Below are positions 18,152 to 26,891 of a stretch of DNA of 64,000 nt, in pieces. The DNA is from JBAXGW01 sp037139195 (GTDB lineage: Bacteria > Bacteroidota > Bacteroidia > Bacteroidales > JAHJDW01). Each line of letters opens with the position of its first letter. The first letter of the stretch is position 1. The notes below the pieces were generated by a model. The model was not told the DNA's origin, searched no databases, and worked only from the letters and a program-made list of their open reading frames with translations. The position numbers were made by a program, and so were the translations under genes. The DNA lies in NCBI GenBank assembly GCA_037139195.1, contig JBAXGW010000008.1, positions 1-64,000 of the forward strand. The letters run 5' to 3'.

Positions 18152-21100
18152 CTATTTTGTTATCACAACCTTTTGCATTTTTACAAATTTATCATTATAA
18201 ATTTTTACGAAATAAACTCCGTCATTTATGTTGGATACACTAATAGTCTGTTTTTGATTTGCATTAACAGCAGTTTCAGCAATTACTTGTCTGCCATTTA
18301 AATCGAACATTTGAATAGTTGAGTTTTCTGACACTTCAATATTTAATTGTTCTTTTGCTGGGTTTGGATAAATCTTAATGATTCCAGTTTCGTTGTTGAT
18401 ATTTTGTTTAGTTGAAACTGTTCCACCATTATACGCTACGAAAATTGGATTTGAATAGAACCATAAGTCGGAAAATGCTTTCACAGCATCGTTTGTTCCA
18501 ACTAAAGTATCGGACAAAGGATTTCCTGCTGCATCAGTTTCATTAGTAACGTTTAATCCAAGGTTTGAACCACGTAAACGGAAATACATTGAATCAGTAA
18601 CATTAGCAACTGTAAAAGTCATTTCTTTCCAACCATTGCTAGTTGTTGTCCATGCAGTGCTAGTAATTCCTTTTGAATCTACTATATTTCCTGCTGCATC
18701 AAAACGAGCAATAACATGAGTAGTTTGAACTGAATCAACATTATATTTTGAATCGGAAGGAGCAAGTTTACCAGATACTTGACCTGCAATTAAATCAATA
18801 TGGTTTAATGTAGGATTATTGCTTCCACCAAATGTGTTGTAGTTATTACCTTGTGGGTCTCTTGCTTTAATATGAATAGTTAAACTATTTTCGGCTAAAG
18901 TAAGTGTTTGTCCCATGTTTGCAGTTGCAGTAGGCGTATTAGTTGGATGTACATCAAAAATTAAAGAATCGATTAAATCACCTTCAACAACCCAAGTATT
19001 TCCAGAGCGTAAACCATCAACTACTGCCTGTGGATTGGTTCTATCTGTACAGTAAGTATAATTTTTTTGATATTGACCAGGATAAAAATCACCCGCTTCA
19101 TCATGACAATCAGAATTAGCAAATAACCACCAAGCTCTGCCTTCAGTTAATAATGCATCCCAAAGACCACCTACTCTTGCTGAAAAATAACCAGCGCCAC
19201 CATAAGTACCACCACCTTGTGCAGTTTTTGTGTATCCACCACGTCCAGCATCTTTTTGATGTCCTGGCATACTTTCGAAACCAAAACATACACTTGGTCC
19301 TGCATTATTCATATCGCGGAAAGAAGAAATTGAGTAACCAGAAGCAACTGCTTTTCTTTCTGGATGAGCAGGGACTAAATAACTTTGAGTAGGATAATTA
19401 GTTTGTAACCAAGTAATAGCTTCAAGTGTTTTAGTATGACCTGAATTTGTGCTTTTTGTCCATCCTTGAGCGACTCCACCAATTAAATCAGCATCGTTAT
19501 TATCAAACATAAATTCGTATTGAGCCAATGGATTTACATTTGCATTCATATCAAATTGGTTTGCAATTAAACCCATGCTACCGTGCTCATGTCCAGGAAC
19601 ATTCATTTCGTAGCTTTGAATAACTAAATTGTTAGGATATAATTCTCTAGATCTTTTTATTTCTGAGAAAGAAGAATCTCTTAAAGATTGCCATCTCCAC
19701 ATAACTTGATGTCCACCAGAAGAAGCTACTGTTCCAACTATAGGATTTGGATTGTAAGAATCCCAGTAGAAATTTGCTCCTAAGTCAGTACCTGTTCTTA
19801 AACCATTGGTATTAAAGCCTCCGCCATGTTCGCTATTAGCCCACCAATCAAGACCAAATTGAGTATCTTTATTCATCATATAACCTAAACTATATGAACC
19901 ATCTGTAAAAGTAGAATGTTGATGAAAATCTCCTTTAGTATAACCCGGAGAATGAACTTGAGCATATTTATTTACATCGTAAGAAATAGTTTTAGAAGTT
20001 CCAAAAACTATAGGTGTATTAACATTTACTGTATCTGTATTCCAAAGACACTCGCGCACTGTTAAAACTTTTGCTAATGTATCAACTGTAATAAGTTGGA
20101 ACGAAAGTTTTGTTTCGTCGCCTACACCATTTGCAGCATCAGCGCCAGACTCCGAACCTTTCATTGGAGAATCAACTCTCACAACATCAAGAACTATATC
20201 ATTATCAGGTCCATTATATTTATAGTATTCATTTTTATTATCATTACCGTGGAAATAAACCACAATATTAGGATGTGTTTTAACAAATGAAGAAAATCCT
20301 CTTTGTTCTAGTGTGCTAGGAGAAGAAATTGTTGTTCCATCTTTTAAAGTTTCTAAAACAAGATTCTCAAATTTATCGGTATTATTAATGGTATGAGAAC
20401 CATTAGGATTTGTTAAATGTTTTGTTTCAACAGCAGGTTGGTCGTGGGTAAAAATAAATACTGGAGTAGTAGGACTAACCGAAGCTAAATCATTTGCCAT
20501 CCATACTCTTTCAGCTGAATCGGGCCACATACAAACAAACATAAAATGGATACCACCAATATTTTTAGAATAATGTACTTTTTCGTTTGCATAATCGTAA
20601 TTACCGCTAGGTCTAGTTCCAATCATTAGATTATACATATTTGCCATAGCACTTGAATCTTTGGCAGGAGCTAATGTTTTATAATATCCAATAGCATTGG
20701 ACACATCATGGTTTCCAGGAGCTAAATATAATTTTGCTTTCGAACCCGATTTATCTTTCAAGGTTATACCATTGATATAATCGGTTTGAAATTGAGCCCA
20801 AGAAGCCGCAGCACTCTGAATTCCCTTTGAACTTTCAGAACGATTAGCAATATCACCTGTCATTACTACAAAGTCGATGCTATCAACATCTTTACCTTCG
20901 TTTACGCCACCATCATTTGGAAAAGACAAAGAAGTAAGTTTATTCATTTTAGCAATCATAGCACCATTCACAACAGTTGCATTTACATTTGAATTTTTTT
21001 GAAAACGGCTTCTAGTTATACCATAATGAGCATCTGAAGTATAAACAAATTGCATAATACTAGAAGGAACTTCGTTTGGATCAAACGACTGTACCAGACT

Positions 21101-21859
21101 AGGAATAACTATTTCACCATTTACAGGATTGCTTATTACATATTTTTCAGCAGTATTAGTTGGTGTTTGAAGTTGTATATTCAATGAAATTGAAAATACG
21201 CCATCTGTTGTAAATTGACCAATAAGTACTTTATTACTTGCAGATAGACCGGTAGCTCCAGCCAAACAAGACCATGCTGCATTATTAATTAAAAATGAAT
21301 TGCCATTAGCAGTTCCATCATTAAAAACATCTGTTTCATTGGTAAAACCGATAGAAGCATATGCAGGAACAGTGGCTAATTTCATCCCATCTTGAGTTGT
21401 CAATGCTATTCCCATTTTTGGGTTATTATTTACCAAACAAGCATTACTAATCACAAAATTTCCAACACCATCATCTTCCGTTTTCATAATTCCAACGTAA
21501 CCAGCACAAGCACCGCCAGCAGAAAGATATGAATCAAGCATTGCTGTTTTCTTTTTGGCATTTGCTAGGCTTAAACTTGGATTTACTCCACCATAATTGC
21601 CTTCGTTGTAAAAAGAAGTAGTAGAAGTTATTGATAATGGGTGCGTTGAGCTGCCATACGCCATTTTAAATTTATAACCAGGCAACATATCAACATAAAC
21701 CCTATATGTTACTGCTCCAACGGGAAGAGTTGGATCGGCTGCATTATCAGCAGCATTTGCAATATAGTATTTTTCAACTATAATGCTTTCTAAGCCATTT
21801 TGAGCATGGGAGAATGCACCAAAAAAGCAAAGCCCTACGCTAAGTAATAATTTTCTCAT
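18152..21859 (-). CDS. Secreted metallophosphoesterase-PHP fusion with shared N-terminal domain and T9SS sorting domain
   Basis: At 1235 residues this is the largest enzyme of the island. Order: signal peptide (1-20); shared domain (about 21-260, VEKYYIAN, TYRVYV, PGYKFKMAYG, VLIGQFTTDG); calcineurin-like phosphoesterase (about 265-600, with SDAHYG 275-280, GDI 335-337, GNHD 382-385, THD 471-473, HGND 537-540); PHP domain (about 640-960, HQH 646-648, SEH 676-678, AHPE 831-834, SDCHD 916-920); a beta domain; and a type A T9SS domain (about 1163-1235). Two different metal phosphoesterase folds in one surface protein suggest sequential removal of phosphate from diesters or nucleotides (inference). 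The PHO-box-like promoter fits that. It was probably assembled by fusion with a neighbour-type PHP gene. Confidence 0.9.
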   Translation of the reverse strand: MRKLLLSVGLCFFGAFSHAQNGLESIIVEKYYIANAADNAADPTLPVGAVTYRVYVDMLPGYKFKMAYGSSTHPLSITSTTSFYNEGNYGGVNPSLSLANAKKKTAMLDSYLSAGGACAGYVGIMKTEDDGVGNFVISNACLVNNNPKMGIALTTQDGMKLATVPAYASIGFTNETDVFNDGTANGNSFLINNAAWSCLAGATGLSASNKVLIGQFTTDGVFSISLNIQLQTPTNTAEKYVISNPVNGEIVIPSLVQSFDPNEVPSSIMQFVYTSDAHYGITRSRFQKNSNVNATVVNGAMIAKMNKLTSLSFPNDGGVNEGKDVDSIDFVVMTGDIANRSESSKGIQSAAASWAQFQTDYINGITLKDKSGSKAKLYLAPGNHDVSNAIGYYKTLAPAKDSSAMANMYNLMIGTRPSGNYDYANEKVHYSKNIGGIHFMFVCMWPDSAERVWMANDLASVSPTTPVFIFTHDQPAVETKHLTNPNGSHTINNTDKFENLVLETLKDGTTISSPSTLEQRGFSSFVKTHPNIVVYFHGNDNKNEYYKYNGPDNDIVLDVVRVDSPMKGSESGADAANGVGDETKLSFQLITVDTLAKVLTVRECLWNTDTVNVNTPIVFGTSKTISYDVNKYAQVHSPGYTKGDFHQHSTFTDGSYSLGYMMNKDTQFGLDWWANSEHGGGFNTNGLRTGTDLGANFYWDSYNPNPIVGTVASSGGHQVMWRWQSLRDSSFSEIKRSRELYPNNLVIQSYEMNVPGHEHGSMGLIANQFDMNANVNPLAQYEFMFDNNDADLIGGVAQGWTKSTNSGHTKTLEAITWLQTNYPTQSYLVPAHPERKAVASGYSISSFRDMNNAGPSVCFGFESMPGHQKDAGRGGYTKTAQGGGTYGGAGYFSARVGGLWDALLTEGRAWWLFANSDCHDEAGDFYPGQYQKNYTYCTDRTNPQAVVDGLRSGNTWVVEGDLIDSLIFDVHPTNTPTATANMGQTLTLAENSLTIHIKARDPQGNNYNTFGGSNNPTLNHIDLIAGQVSGKLAPSDSKYNVDSVQTTHVIARFDAAGNIVDSKGITSTAWTTTSNGWKEMTFTVANVTDSMYFRLRGSNLGLNVTNETDAAGNPLSDTLVGTNDAVKAFSDLWFYSNPIFVAYNGGTVSTKQNINNETGIIKIYPNPAKEQLNIEVSENSTIQMFDLNGRQVIAETAVNANQKQTISVSNINDGVYFVKIYNDKFVKMQKVVITK

Positions 21860-21882
21860 TTCTTTATATTTTAAAGTTTGAG

Positions 21883-21927
21883 CAAAGTTATTTTCTTAGT
21901 GTTACAGTAATCTTAATTCGTTGTTAC
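21883..21927 (-). promoter_or_regulatory. PHO-box-like promoter of the phosphoesterase fusion gene
   Basis: On the minus strand GTAACAA, TTAAGAT and GTAACAC (21927 to 21899) are spaced by 4 bp. An 8-bp spacer (TAAGAAAA) leads to the -7 element TAACTTTG (21890-21883), 24 bp from the start codon. Confidence 0.75.
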
Positions 21928-22032
21928 CAAATCAATAACTAATTGTTAAGTAATTATTAGCTTAATAAAAATTAATTGTAAAGTGGATTCAAAAAAAATA
22001 CGAATATATCTTTCTAGTCAAAATAAAAAAAA

Positions 22033-22082
22033 CTGAAAAGCCCGACAAATTGGGTTATCGGGCATATATTGTGGGCTTTTAA
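22033..22082 (-). terminator. Terminator of the toxin-antitoxin pair
   Basis: Nested inverted repeats: AAAAGCCC with GGGCTTTT on the outside, GCCCGA with TCGGGC inside. It lies 70 bp downstream of the ParE-type gene. Confidence 0.65.
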
Positions 22083-22151
22083 AAATATATTAATTTAATT
22101 TTTATGGATATTTGTGAGCACTTCGTGGTTCAGATCTACTCAGTTTTTATA

Positions 22152-22469
22152 TTATTTCCTTTTGATTCTCTTTCCTATTTTCTTATCGTCAGGGTTTCTT
22201 CTACAATCCCACAGCATCGAAATAACGATATTATCAGCAATAATTTCATAAATAATTTGATAGTCTCCAGTTATCAATGCTCTTACTGTGTCAATATCTG
22301 TCTCAATACCAAGGTTTGGATTTTTGGATATAGACGAAACAGCTTTCTTGATTTTAGCATAGAGTTTTTTGCTATAAGTCGCAGATTTGTTTCTTTGAAG
22401 ATAAAATTCAAGGATTCCTGTCAAATCAATCTCTGCTTCAACAGACCAACTTACTTTGTACTTAACCAT
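22152..22469 (-). CDS. ParE/RelE-family toxin
   Basis: The 105-residue product has the compact alpha-alpha-beta fold pattern of the RelE/ParE superfamily: an N-terminal strand (YKVSWSVEAEIDL), a helix ending FYLQRN, then NPNLGIETDIDTVRALITGDYQIIYE as separate strands, and the closing VISMLWDCRRNPDD. Such toxins act on gyrase (ParE) or on ribosome-bound mRNA (RelE); the sequence resembles the ParE side. It overlaps the antitoxin gene by 19 bp, the normal order antitoxin then toxin. Base composition matches the surroundings. It marks the start of an accessory block. Confidence 0.85.
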   Translation of the reverse strand: MVKYKVSWSVEAEIDLTGILEFYLQRNKSATYSKKLYAKIKKAVSSISKNPNLGIETDIDTVRALITGDYQIIYEIIADNIVISMLWDCRRNPDDKKIGKRIKRK

Positions 22470-22687
22470 TTGTCAACCTTACTTTGAACCTTATCATTTG
22501 AAATAGCGTCTCCATTTATCAGTTGCTCTCTGCCTTTAATAATTCTATCTTTCTGATAATCTGATAATTTGTAAGTTGTTGAAGCCAATTTTGTGTCAAT
22601 AATTGTTTTCAAAGCTTCTAAAAAAGATTTATCCTCTATCAAGAAGATGTTTTCTATAAGTTTATTTCTAAGTTCTAACGTACTCAT
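22451..22687 (-). CDS. Antitoxin of the ParE-type pair
   Basis: A 78-residue, highly charged protein that I recognise mainly from context: it is upstream of and overlaps the ParE-type toxin by 19 bp. The N-terminal half (LRNKLIENIFLIEDKSFLEAL) looks like the small helical domain seen in Bacteroidota addiction-module antitoxins, while the C-terminal part (QSKVDKWLSTK) would wrap the toxin. No classical ribbon-helix-helix or Phd/YefM motif is visible, so its class is uncertain. Confidence 0.75.
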   Translation of the reverse strand: MSTLELRNKLIENIFLIEDKSFLEALKTIIDTKLASTTYKLSDYQKDRIIKGREQLINGDAISNDKVQSKVDKWLSTK

Positions 22688-22754
22688 ACTGTGTCAAATT
22701 TAAACAAAAATAATAAAAAAACCTTCAAAGTCATAATTTTAACAAATGTTTCTT

Positions 22755-22840
22755 GCAAGTTGGAGACAACATTGCGTGGTTAGGTCGGTTGGAATCATCC
22801 GCCCCAATTGGCTTAACCACATATTGTGTGTTCGTGCTTA
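22755..22840. repeat. Hairpin-forming spacer with dispersed word
   Basis: GTGGTTA (around 22776) pairs with TAACCAC (around 22815), with TTGG and CCAA inside. On the right it is followed by ATTGTGTGTTCGTGCTT, nearly identical to TGTTGTGCGTTCGTGCTT at 23485-23502. It lies downstream of the flavodoxin gene. The order of core-site-like words is wrong for a classical integron attC. Confidence 0.5.
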
Positions 22841-22907
22841 ATTCATCGGTCTTTAATATTTATGAACTTCTGTATTTTCATTTTATTACAAAAACTCGTA
22901 ATTTCGT

Positions 22908-23450
22908 TTACCTAATCGTTTCATTTACCTTACTTATGAAGCTTTCAAATAGTTCTTGAATTTCCCCTTTAAAATTTTCATCGTTTAAATGGGTTTTCAT
23001 AAATGCATCAGTATCTTCTTTTTTATCATCGGGTAAAACAAGACCAACCGGGAAAGCTTGATAAAGAATACATTTATCATTTAGCATATTTTCTACTTCT
23101 TTGAAAACCAAACCGTATCCGAATTTATCATTTTTCTTAGCATCAGTGCTACCGCAACAAGTAACAAAAACCAATTTATTGATTTCACAAAAATACTTTT
23201 TGATAAAACTACGAAGAGGTGGAATAAACTTACCCATCCAAATTGGTCCACATAAAATAACTTTGTCGTATTCTTTAATATTGTGCTTCAGTGGCTTGAT
23301 GCCCAAATGCATGTTCAATAAAAACAAAAGAAAAATATTCAGCCGTGGCTTGATTTCTTCTAATTCACATAATAAACTTTTGGAAATTTTTTCGGCTAAG
23401 TATTTATTACTGCCTTTATTTGAATAATAAACTACAATTATTTTCTCCAT
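22908..23450 (-). CDS. Flavodoxin-family protein
   Basis: This 180-residue cytoplasmic protein binds FMN (inference from family). The N-terminal VVYYSNKGSNKYLAEKI fits the phosphate-binding loop of flavodoxins (about residues 5-20), CGPIWMGKFIPPLRSFI fits the second flavin loop (about 67-83) and TCCGST the third. Relatives act as flavodoxins or as NAD(P)H-type reductases; no partner is adjacent. It is single, between two spacers that share a 17-bp word. Confidence 0.8.
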   Translation of the reverse strand: MEKIIVVYYSNKGSNKYLAEKISKSLLCELEEIKPRLNIFLLFLLNMHLGIKPLKHNIKEYDKVILCGPIWMGKFIPPLRSFIKKYFCEINKLVFVTCCGSTDAKKNDKFGYGLVFKEVENMLNDKCILYQAFPVGLVLPDDKKEDTDAFMKTHLNDENFKGEIQELFESFISKVNETIR

Positions 23451-23483
23451 AACTTTTGAATTGTTTGCTTTTTAAGCATGACT

Positions 23484-23502
23484 CATGTTGTGCGTTCGTG
23501 CT
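23484..23502. repeat. Copy of dispersed spacer word
   Basis: TGTTGTGCGTTCGTGCTT differs at few positions from the word at about 22823-22840. Both sit just 3' of minus-strand accessory genes. Confidence 0.5.
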
Positions 23503-24000
23503 TTATTTCATTTTTCTTAATTTGTTGTTCTGGCATATTTTTTCAACCATTTCAATGGGTACAGATGTTCGTTTTGAAATCTCCTCTTTGCTCATTCCAT
23601 GACTCTTAAAACGTTTTATAAAACAAGGTATAGTTTCTCCAATTTCAATCAAATTGTTTTCAGGGTCATAAAATCGAATTGTATGTTGTCCCCATAATTC
23701 TTCTATTACTATATGCAAATATTTTAATTCATATTTTTTTAGATTTTCAACAACTAATTCAAAATCATCGGTTTCAAAACAGATTTCCAGGTTCTTGTTT
23801 CCTGATTTATCATAAGTCCGTCCAAGTTTTTTTGCAATTGGATAATCTTCTTTAAGCTTCCATAACGAAAGTCCATTTTTAAAACCAATACAGTTGCCAA
23901 AATCAAATTCAATTTTTTGTTGAAGAATGTTTTGATAAAATGATTTCATCAGTTCAAATTCTTCGGTAATGATTACTGTTGAATGAAATTTTATTTCCAT
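23503..24000 (-). CDS. VOC-family protein with C-terminal helix-turn-helix-like tail
   Basis: The 165-residue protein has a glyoxalase/bleomycin-resistance (VOC) domain (about 1-125): FHSTVIITEEFELMKSFYQ, IEFDFGNCIGFKNGLSL, LEICFETDDFELVVENL and HTIRFYDPENNLIEIGE. One VOC unit normally dimerises to form a metal site. The tail (about 133-160, HGMSKEEISKRTSVPIEMVE) looks like a short helix-turn-helix, an unusual addition. Its start overlaps the zinc-ribbon gene by 10 bp, so it ends a three-gene operon. Confidence 0.8.
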   Translation of the reverse strand: MEIKFHSTVIITEEFELMKSFYQNILQQKIEFDFGNCIGFKNGLSLWKLKEDYPIAKKLGRTYDKSGNKNLEICFETDDFELVVENLKKYELKYLHIVIEELWGQHTIRFYDPENNLIEIGETIPCFIKRFKSHGMSKEEISKRTSVPIEMVEKICQNNKLRKMK

Positions 24001-24230
24001 ATTTTTTCTTTTACATTAAGTAACTTGATTTTCCTATTAATATAATCTTTTTCAATAAAATCTAATCTTCTTTGTATCTCTTTTGAAAACTCTTCGGGAT
24101 TTTTAGAATAATGCTTTTTAATGGTTTCTTCAGTTAACAATTTTAATTTTGATTTGCAAGAATCACAAATAGGGTAATTAAACAATTCCTTGGCAGTTAC
24201 TTTTCCGCAGTTGTAACAGGTTTTTGTCAT
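23991..24230 (-). CDS. Small zinc-ribbon protein
   Basis: A 79-residue protein with two CxxC knuckles (Cys5/Cys8 and Cys22/Cys25), which should bind one zinc ion, and a charged helical tail (about 30-79). The function is unknown; such ribbons often mediate protein or nucleic-acid contacts. It overlaps the GNAT gene by 1 bp and the VOC gene by 10 bp, so translation of the three is likely coupled. Confidence 0.8.
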   Translation of the reverse strand: MTKTCYNCGKVTAKELFNYPICDSCKSKLKLLTEETIKKHYSKNPEEFSKEIQRRLDFIEKDYINRKIKLLNVKEKIWK

Positions 24231-25006
24231 TATATTTTAATTTTTGTCATTATATTCTCAAATCGGGTATTGCTAATAGGATGGTGGCTAATAATCTTTC
24301 CATTGTATATTATGCTGAATGTACCAAATGCACAAGGATTACATTGAGATGCATTCGAATCGATTAAATCAACTATTCTTGTTTTTAACTTCATTTTTTT
24401 AGCAGAATCAATAATTGCATTAACATTTTTCTCCGTATAAGGACATTGTGCCGAACGCATAATCGTAAGCCCATCATTGTATTTCTTTAATTTTTCATTT
24501 AAGTTATGCTTAAAAGCTGGATTTTTCGTATTCTTATCGAATTTTAAAACCAATAGTTCAAAGTCTGGTTTTGCATTGTCAACTATTTGAAATCCATTTT
24601 TCAAAAAGATATTATTATCCGCCATAAAAGAACCATTTCTGGTAACAACAGCAACGCCAAGCATTTTGTTTTTCTTTGCATCTTTGATACACTCATCAAT
24701 TAGTAGAGTAGCATATCCTTTGCCCTTAAATTCTTTTTTAAATCCAACAAAAAGGCAATGAATAAATATATATCCGTCTGCATCCACAGGTCTATGGGCG
24801 TATTTTCCCGGGATATACTCAATCATCCCTTGATAACCACCTTTTTGTGAAATAAGTGCTTTTATCTTCAACCCTTTTGAATAGTATTTACCAACCCATT
24901 CAAATTTTTTTTTCAATTCTACATGCTTATTTGCATCTTTATAACCACAAACACCATATTTTGCAATGTTTTCTGGAGTAAGATCGATAATTTCTATATC
25001 CTCCAT
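24230..25006 (-). CDS. GNAT acetyltransferase with YoaP-like C-terminal domain
   Basis: A 258-residue cytoplasmic protein. The N-terminal part (about 1-150) is a GNAT N-acetyltransferase, with the acetyl-CoA loop in FKKEFKGKGYATLLIDE and the opening LTPENIAKYGVCGYKD typical of the YoaP group. The C-terminal part (about 165-258) is the thioredoxin-fold-like YoaP domain with AQCPYTEKNV and the NPCAFGTFSIIYNGK stretch, where cysteines may be functional. The substrate is unknown. It leads a tight operon with the zinc-ribbon and VOC genes and lies 25 bp after the DNA alkylation repair gene. Confidence 0.85.
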   Translation of the reverse strand: MEDIEIIDLTPENIAKYGVCGYKDANKHVELKKKFEWVGKYYSKGLKIKALISQKGGYQGMIEYIPGKYAHRPVDADGYIFIHCLFVGFKKEFKGKGYATLLIDECIKDAKKNKMLGVAVVTRNGSFMADNNIFLKNGFQIVDNAKPDFELLVLKFDKNTKNPAFKHNLNEKLKKYNDGLTIMRSAQCPYTEKNVNAIIDSAKKMKLKTRIVDLIDSNASQCNPCAFGTFSIIYNGKIISHHPISNTRFENIMTKIKI

Positions 25007-25031
25007 ATCTCATTTTTTATAATTAATTAAA

Positions 25032-25739
25032 TTACTTTTCCATTGCTACGATTTTAAGATTTTTCGGCATTTTTTCAATGGCATAGCGAAGAGCCGTGCG
25101 CGGCATATTAAATTTGCTTCTCATCACATAATCAAACACATCTTGTTGATGTGTTTCACTGGCGGCTTTTAACATCCAACCGTAGCCTTTTTGTACTAAA
25201 TCGTCTTTGTCAAGTAACAGATTATCTGCAATTTCAAAAATTGTGTCCAAAAATAAACCTTTTCTTGCAGGAATTATTAACGAAACAGCGGATGCTCTTC
25301 TCATCCATCTGTTTTTAGATTTTGTAAACATTTTTAGTTCCATTAAGAAGTCGGGGTACATTTGAATGAATTCACCTACTGAATGATTGCAAAATGTATC
25401 ACAAGTTGCCCAATTGCTAATGTACAATTCAATCCAATCTTTGAATATTTCAAAATCTTTTGGTTGAAAGCTTTTTCGAAGTGAATAAGTCCAATTGCAT
25501 GCAATGAATGATTCTTCAAGTTTTCCAGATTGCCAAAGAAATTCAATTAGTCTAAAAATTTCTGCTTTATCAAATGCTTCTATTTCCTTAAAACTATCCT
25601 TGCTGATTTTGTTAACAACAGGTGCTTTTACTCCATAAAACTCAATTTTTTCTTTAAAGAAACCTTGACTTTTTTCTTTTGTCTTGACGTCAATACTTTC
25701 TGCAAGTTGATTCCTTATTTTGTTAATAATATCATTCAT
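25032..25739 (-). CDS. DNA alkylation repair protein (AlkD-like)
   Basis: The 235-residue protein is made of HEAT-like helical repeats as in AlkC/AlkD DNA glycosylases, which remove alkylated purines without base flipping. Recognisable parts are FFKEKIEFYGVKAPVV, LWQSGKLEESFIA, WATCDTFCNHSVGEF, the RWMRRASAVSLIIPARKG block and KGYGWMLKAASE. I chose the ATG at 25739; an upstream in-frame ATG at 25769 lies one base from a large palindrome. It may be co-transcribed with the GNAT operon 25 bp downstream. Confidence 0.85.
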   Translation of the reverse strand: MNDIINKIRNQLAESIDVKTKEKSQGFFKEKIEFYGVKAPVVNKISKDSFKEIEAFDKAEIFRLIEFLWQSGKLEESFIACNWTYSLRKSFQPKDFEIFKDWIELYISNWATCDTFCNHSVGEFIQMYPDFLMELKMFTKSKNRWMRRASAVSLIIPARKGLFLDTIFEIADNLLLDKDDLVQKGYGWMLKAASETHQQDVFDYVMRSKFNMPRTALRYAIEKMPKNLKIVAMEK

Positions 25740-25769
25740 CTTTTGAAGTGATTTCTGTTTAAAATGCAT

Positions 25770-25900
25770 GGTAACGTTTTGGCGTTATGTTTTTGTTGCC
25801 GATTTCGAAGCACTTCACTGTCAAGTTACACGAAAGTTTATTAGATGCAGAAACGCTGAAATTCGCACTGTCTCGGCAATAAAATATACCGCCTGTTACC
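25770..25900. repeat. Large imperfect palindrome between accessory genes
   Basis: Three nested arm pairs: GGTAAC (25770-25775) with GTTACC (25895-25900), GGCG (25781-25784) with CGCC (25890-25893), and TTGCCGA (25796-25802) with TCGGCAA (25873-25879). It fills the whole spacer and can form a 130-base folded structure. GTTACCGG at its right end is matched by CCGGTAAC at 26671-26678 on the far side of the next gene. Confidence 0.65.
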
Positions 25901-25913
25901 GGGATGTGCTTTT

Positions 25914-26663
25914 TTAAAAATCGTCCTTTGAATTCCATATTGCTTTTTCAAATATTTTCCATGTCGTTTCTGGGCTTCCTTTAATTCTATTTTTAATTAT
26001 ACGTTTCCCATTTTTGATTTCATAATAATATACTCCTTCCGATTCACCTTCACTATTTTCGTCTGGGCAATACACCACCCCAAGATTAAAAGTCAGGCTG
26101 TCTCCTGTGATTTTGAAACTCATTTTTTCTTGACAATGTCTGACACCTCCCCACCAAGCCGACAAAACCAAGTTGCTCTGTTTGTCATATTTAATGTTTG
26201 GTAAGTCGTAATACTCATTATGTATAAACTTTTTTGCCTTTGGGTTATATAACAAACAAACATTTTGTCCATTGCCACCAGCGACTGCAATAGCATAAGT
26301 TATTATTATATCTTGAAAATTGTCTCCATTTAAATCAGTCGGTTTAAAGACATAATTTAAAGAATAGAAAAATGTGTCAGTTATTGTCCATTTAGTGTCA
26401 AGTTTCTGATAAACTTCGAATGATGTATCGGATAAACTATGAAAACCAAATTCAGTGCTATTTGCTTTCCCAACATATAATCTTTGATTGTCATAATCAT
26501 ATAAAGTATCTGCTCCAACATATTTATTCAATGTGTCAATTACATTAATTTCTGTTTCAGAAACCTTAATATTTGAAGATTGACTGTCTGCTTTCTTGTC
26601 AGTAGTTCGAGTCTGACAGGAAACAAAAATTATTAAAAGCAATATGGTTATTAATGTCTTCAT
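25914..26663 (-). CDS. Predicted lipoprotein of unknown function
   Basis: A 249-residue protein with a lipoprotein signal (lipobox FVSC, Cys16). The body is beta-rich and contains PTDLNGDNFQDIIITYA, a calcium-binding FG-GAP-like loop, and a C-terminal VYYYEIKNGKRIIKNR hairpin. The family resembles secreted XAC2610-type or integrin-repeat-like proteins, without firm assignment. It is bounded on both sides by inverted GTTACCGG/CCGGTAAC words and reads as a single-gene cassette. Confidence 0.7.
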   Translation of the reverse strand: MKTLITILLLIIFVSCQTRTTDKKADSQSSNIKVSETEINVIDTLNKYVGADTLYDYDNQRLYVGKANSTEFGFHSLSDTSFEVYQKLDTKWTITDTFFYSLNYVFKPTDLNGDNFQDIIITYAIAVAGGNGQNVCLLYNPKAKKFIHNEYYDLPNIKYDKQSNLVLSAWWGGVRHCQEKMSFKITGDSLTFNLGVVYCPDENSEGESEGVYYYEIKNGKRIIKNRIKGSPETTWKIFEKAIWNSKDDF

Positions 26664-26832
26664 AGCATTACCGGTAACTATTGTATAACCACCATAAGGC
26701 AGCTATTTCACACATAGTTTCAGACCTATTTATGTGGCTTTAGCAATTATTAATATTTACATCTGAAACTTCTCAAAAGTAAATAAAATAGTTGAAAATT
26801 AAAACTATATAGCATTCTTTTTAAAAATAATA

Positions 26833-26860
26833 AAAGGCTAAATTATCCGATTTAGCCTTT
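26833..26860 (-). terminator. Intrinsic terminator
   Basis: AAAGGCTAAAT and ATTTAGCCTTT form a perfect 11-bp stem with a 6-base loop. It terminates the cohesin-like gene at 26892-27662. Confidence 0.85.
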
Positions 26861-26891
26861 ATTGTCAAATTAAAAGAAGAAAAGAATTACA

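Noticed and set aside
22755..22840. Integron attC site in the accessory block
   Set aside because: GTTAGGT and GCTTAAC resemble core-site words, but their order is inside-out for attC on either strand, and no integrase gene is present.
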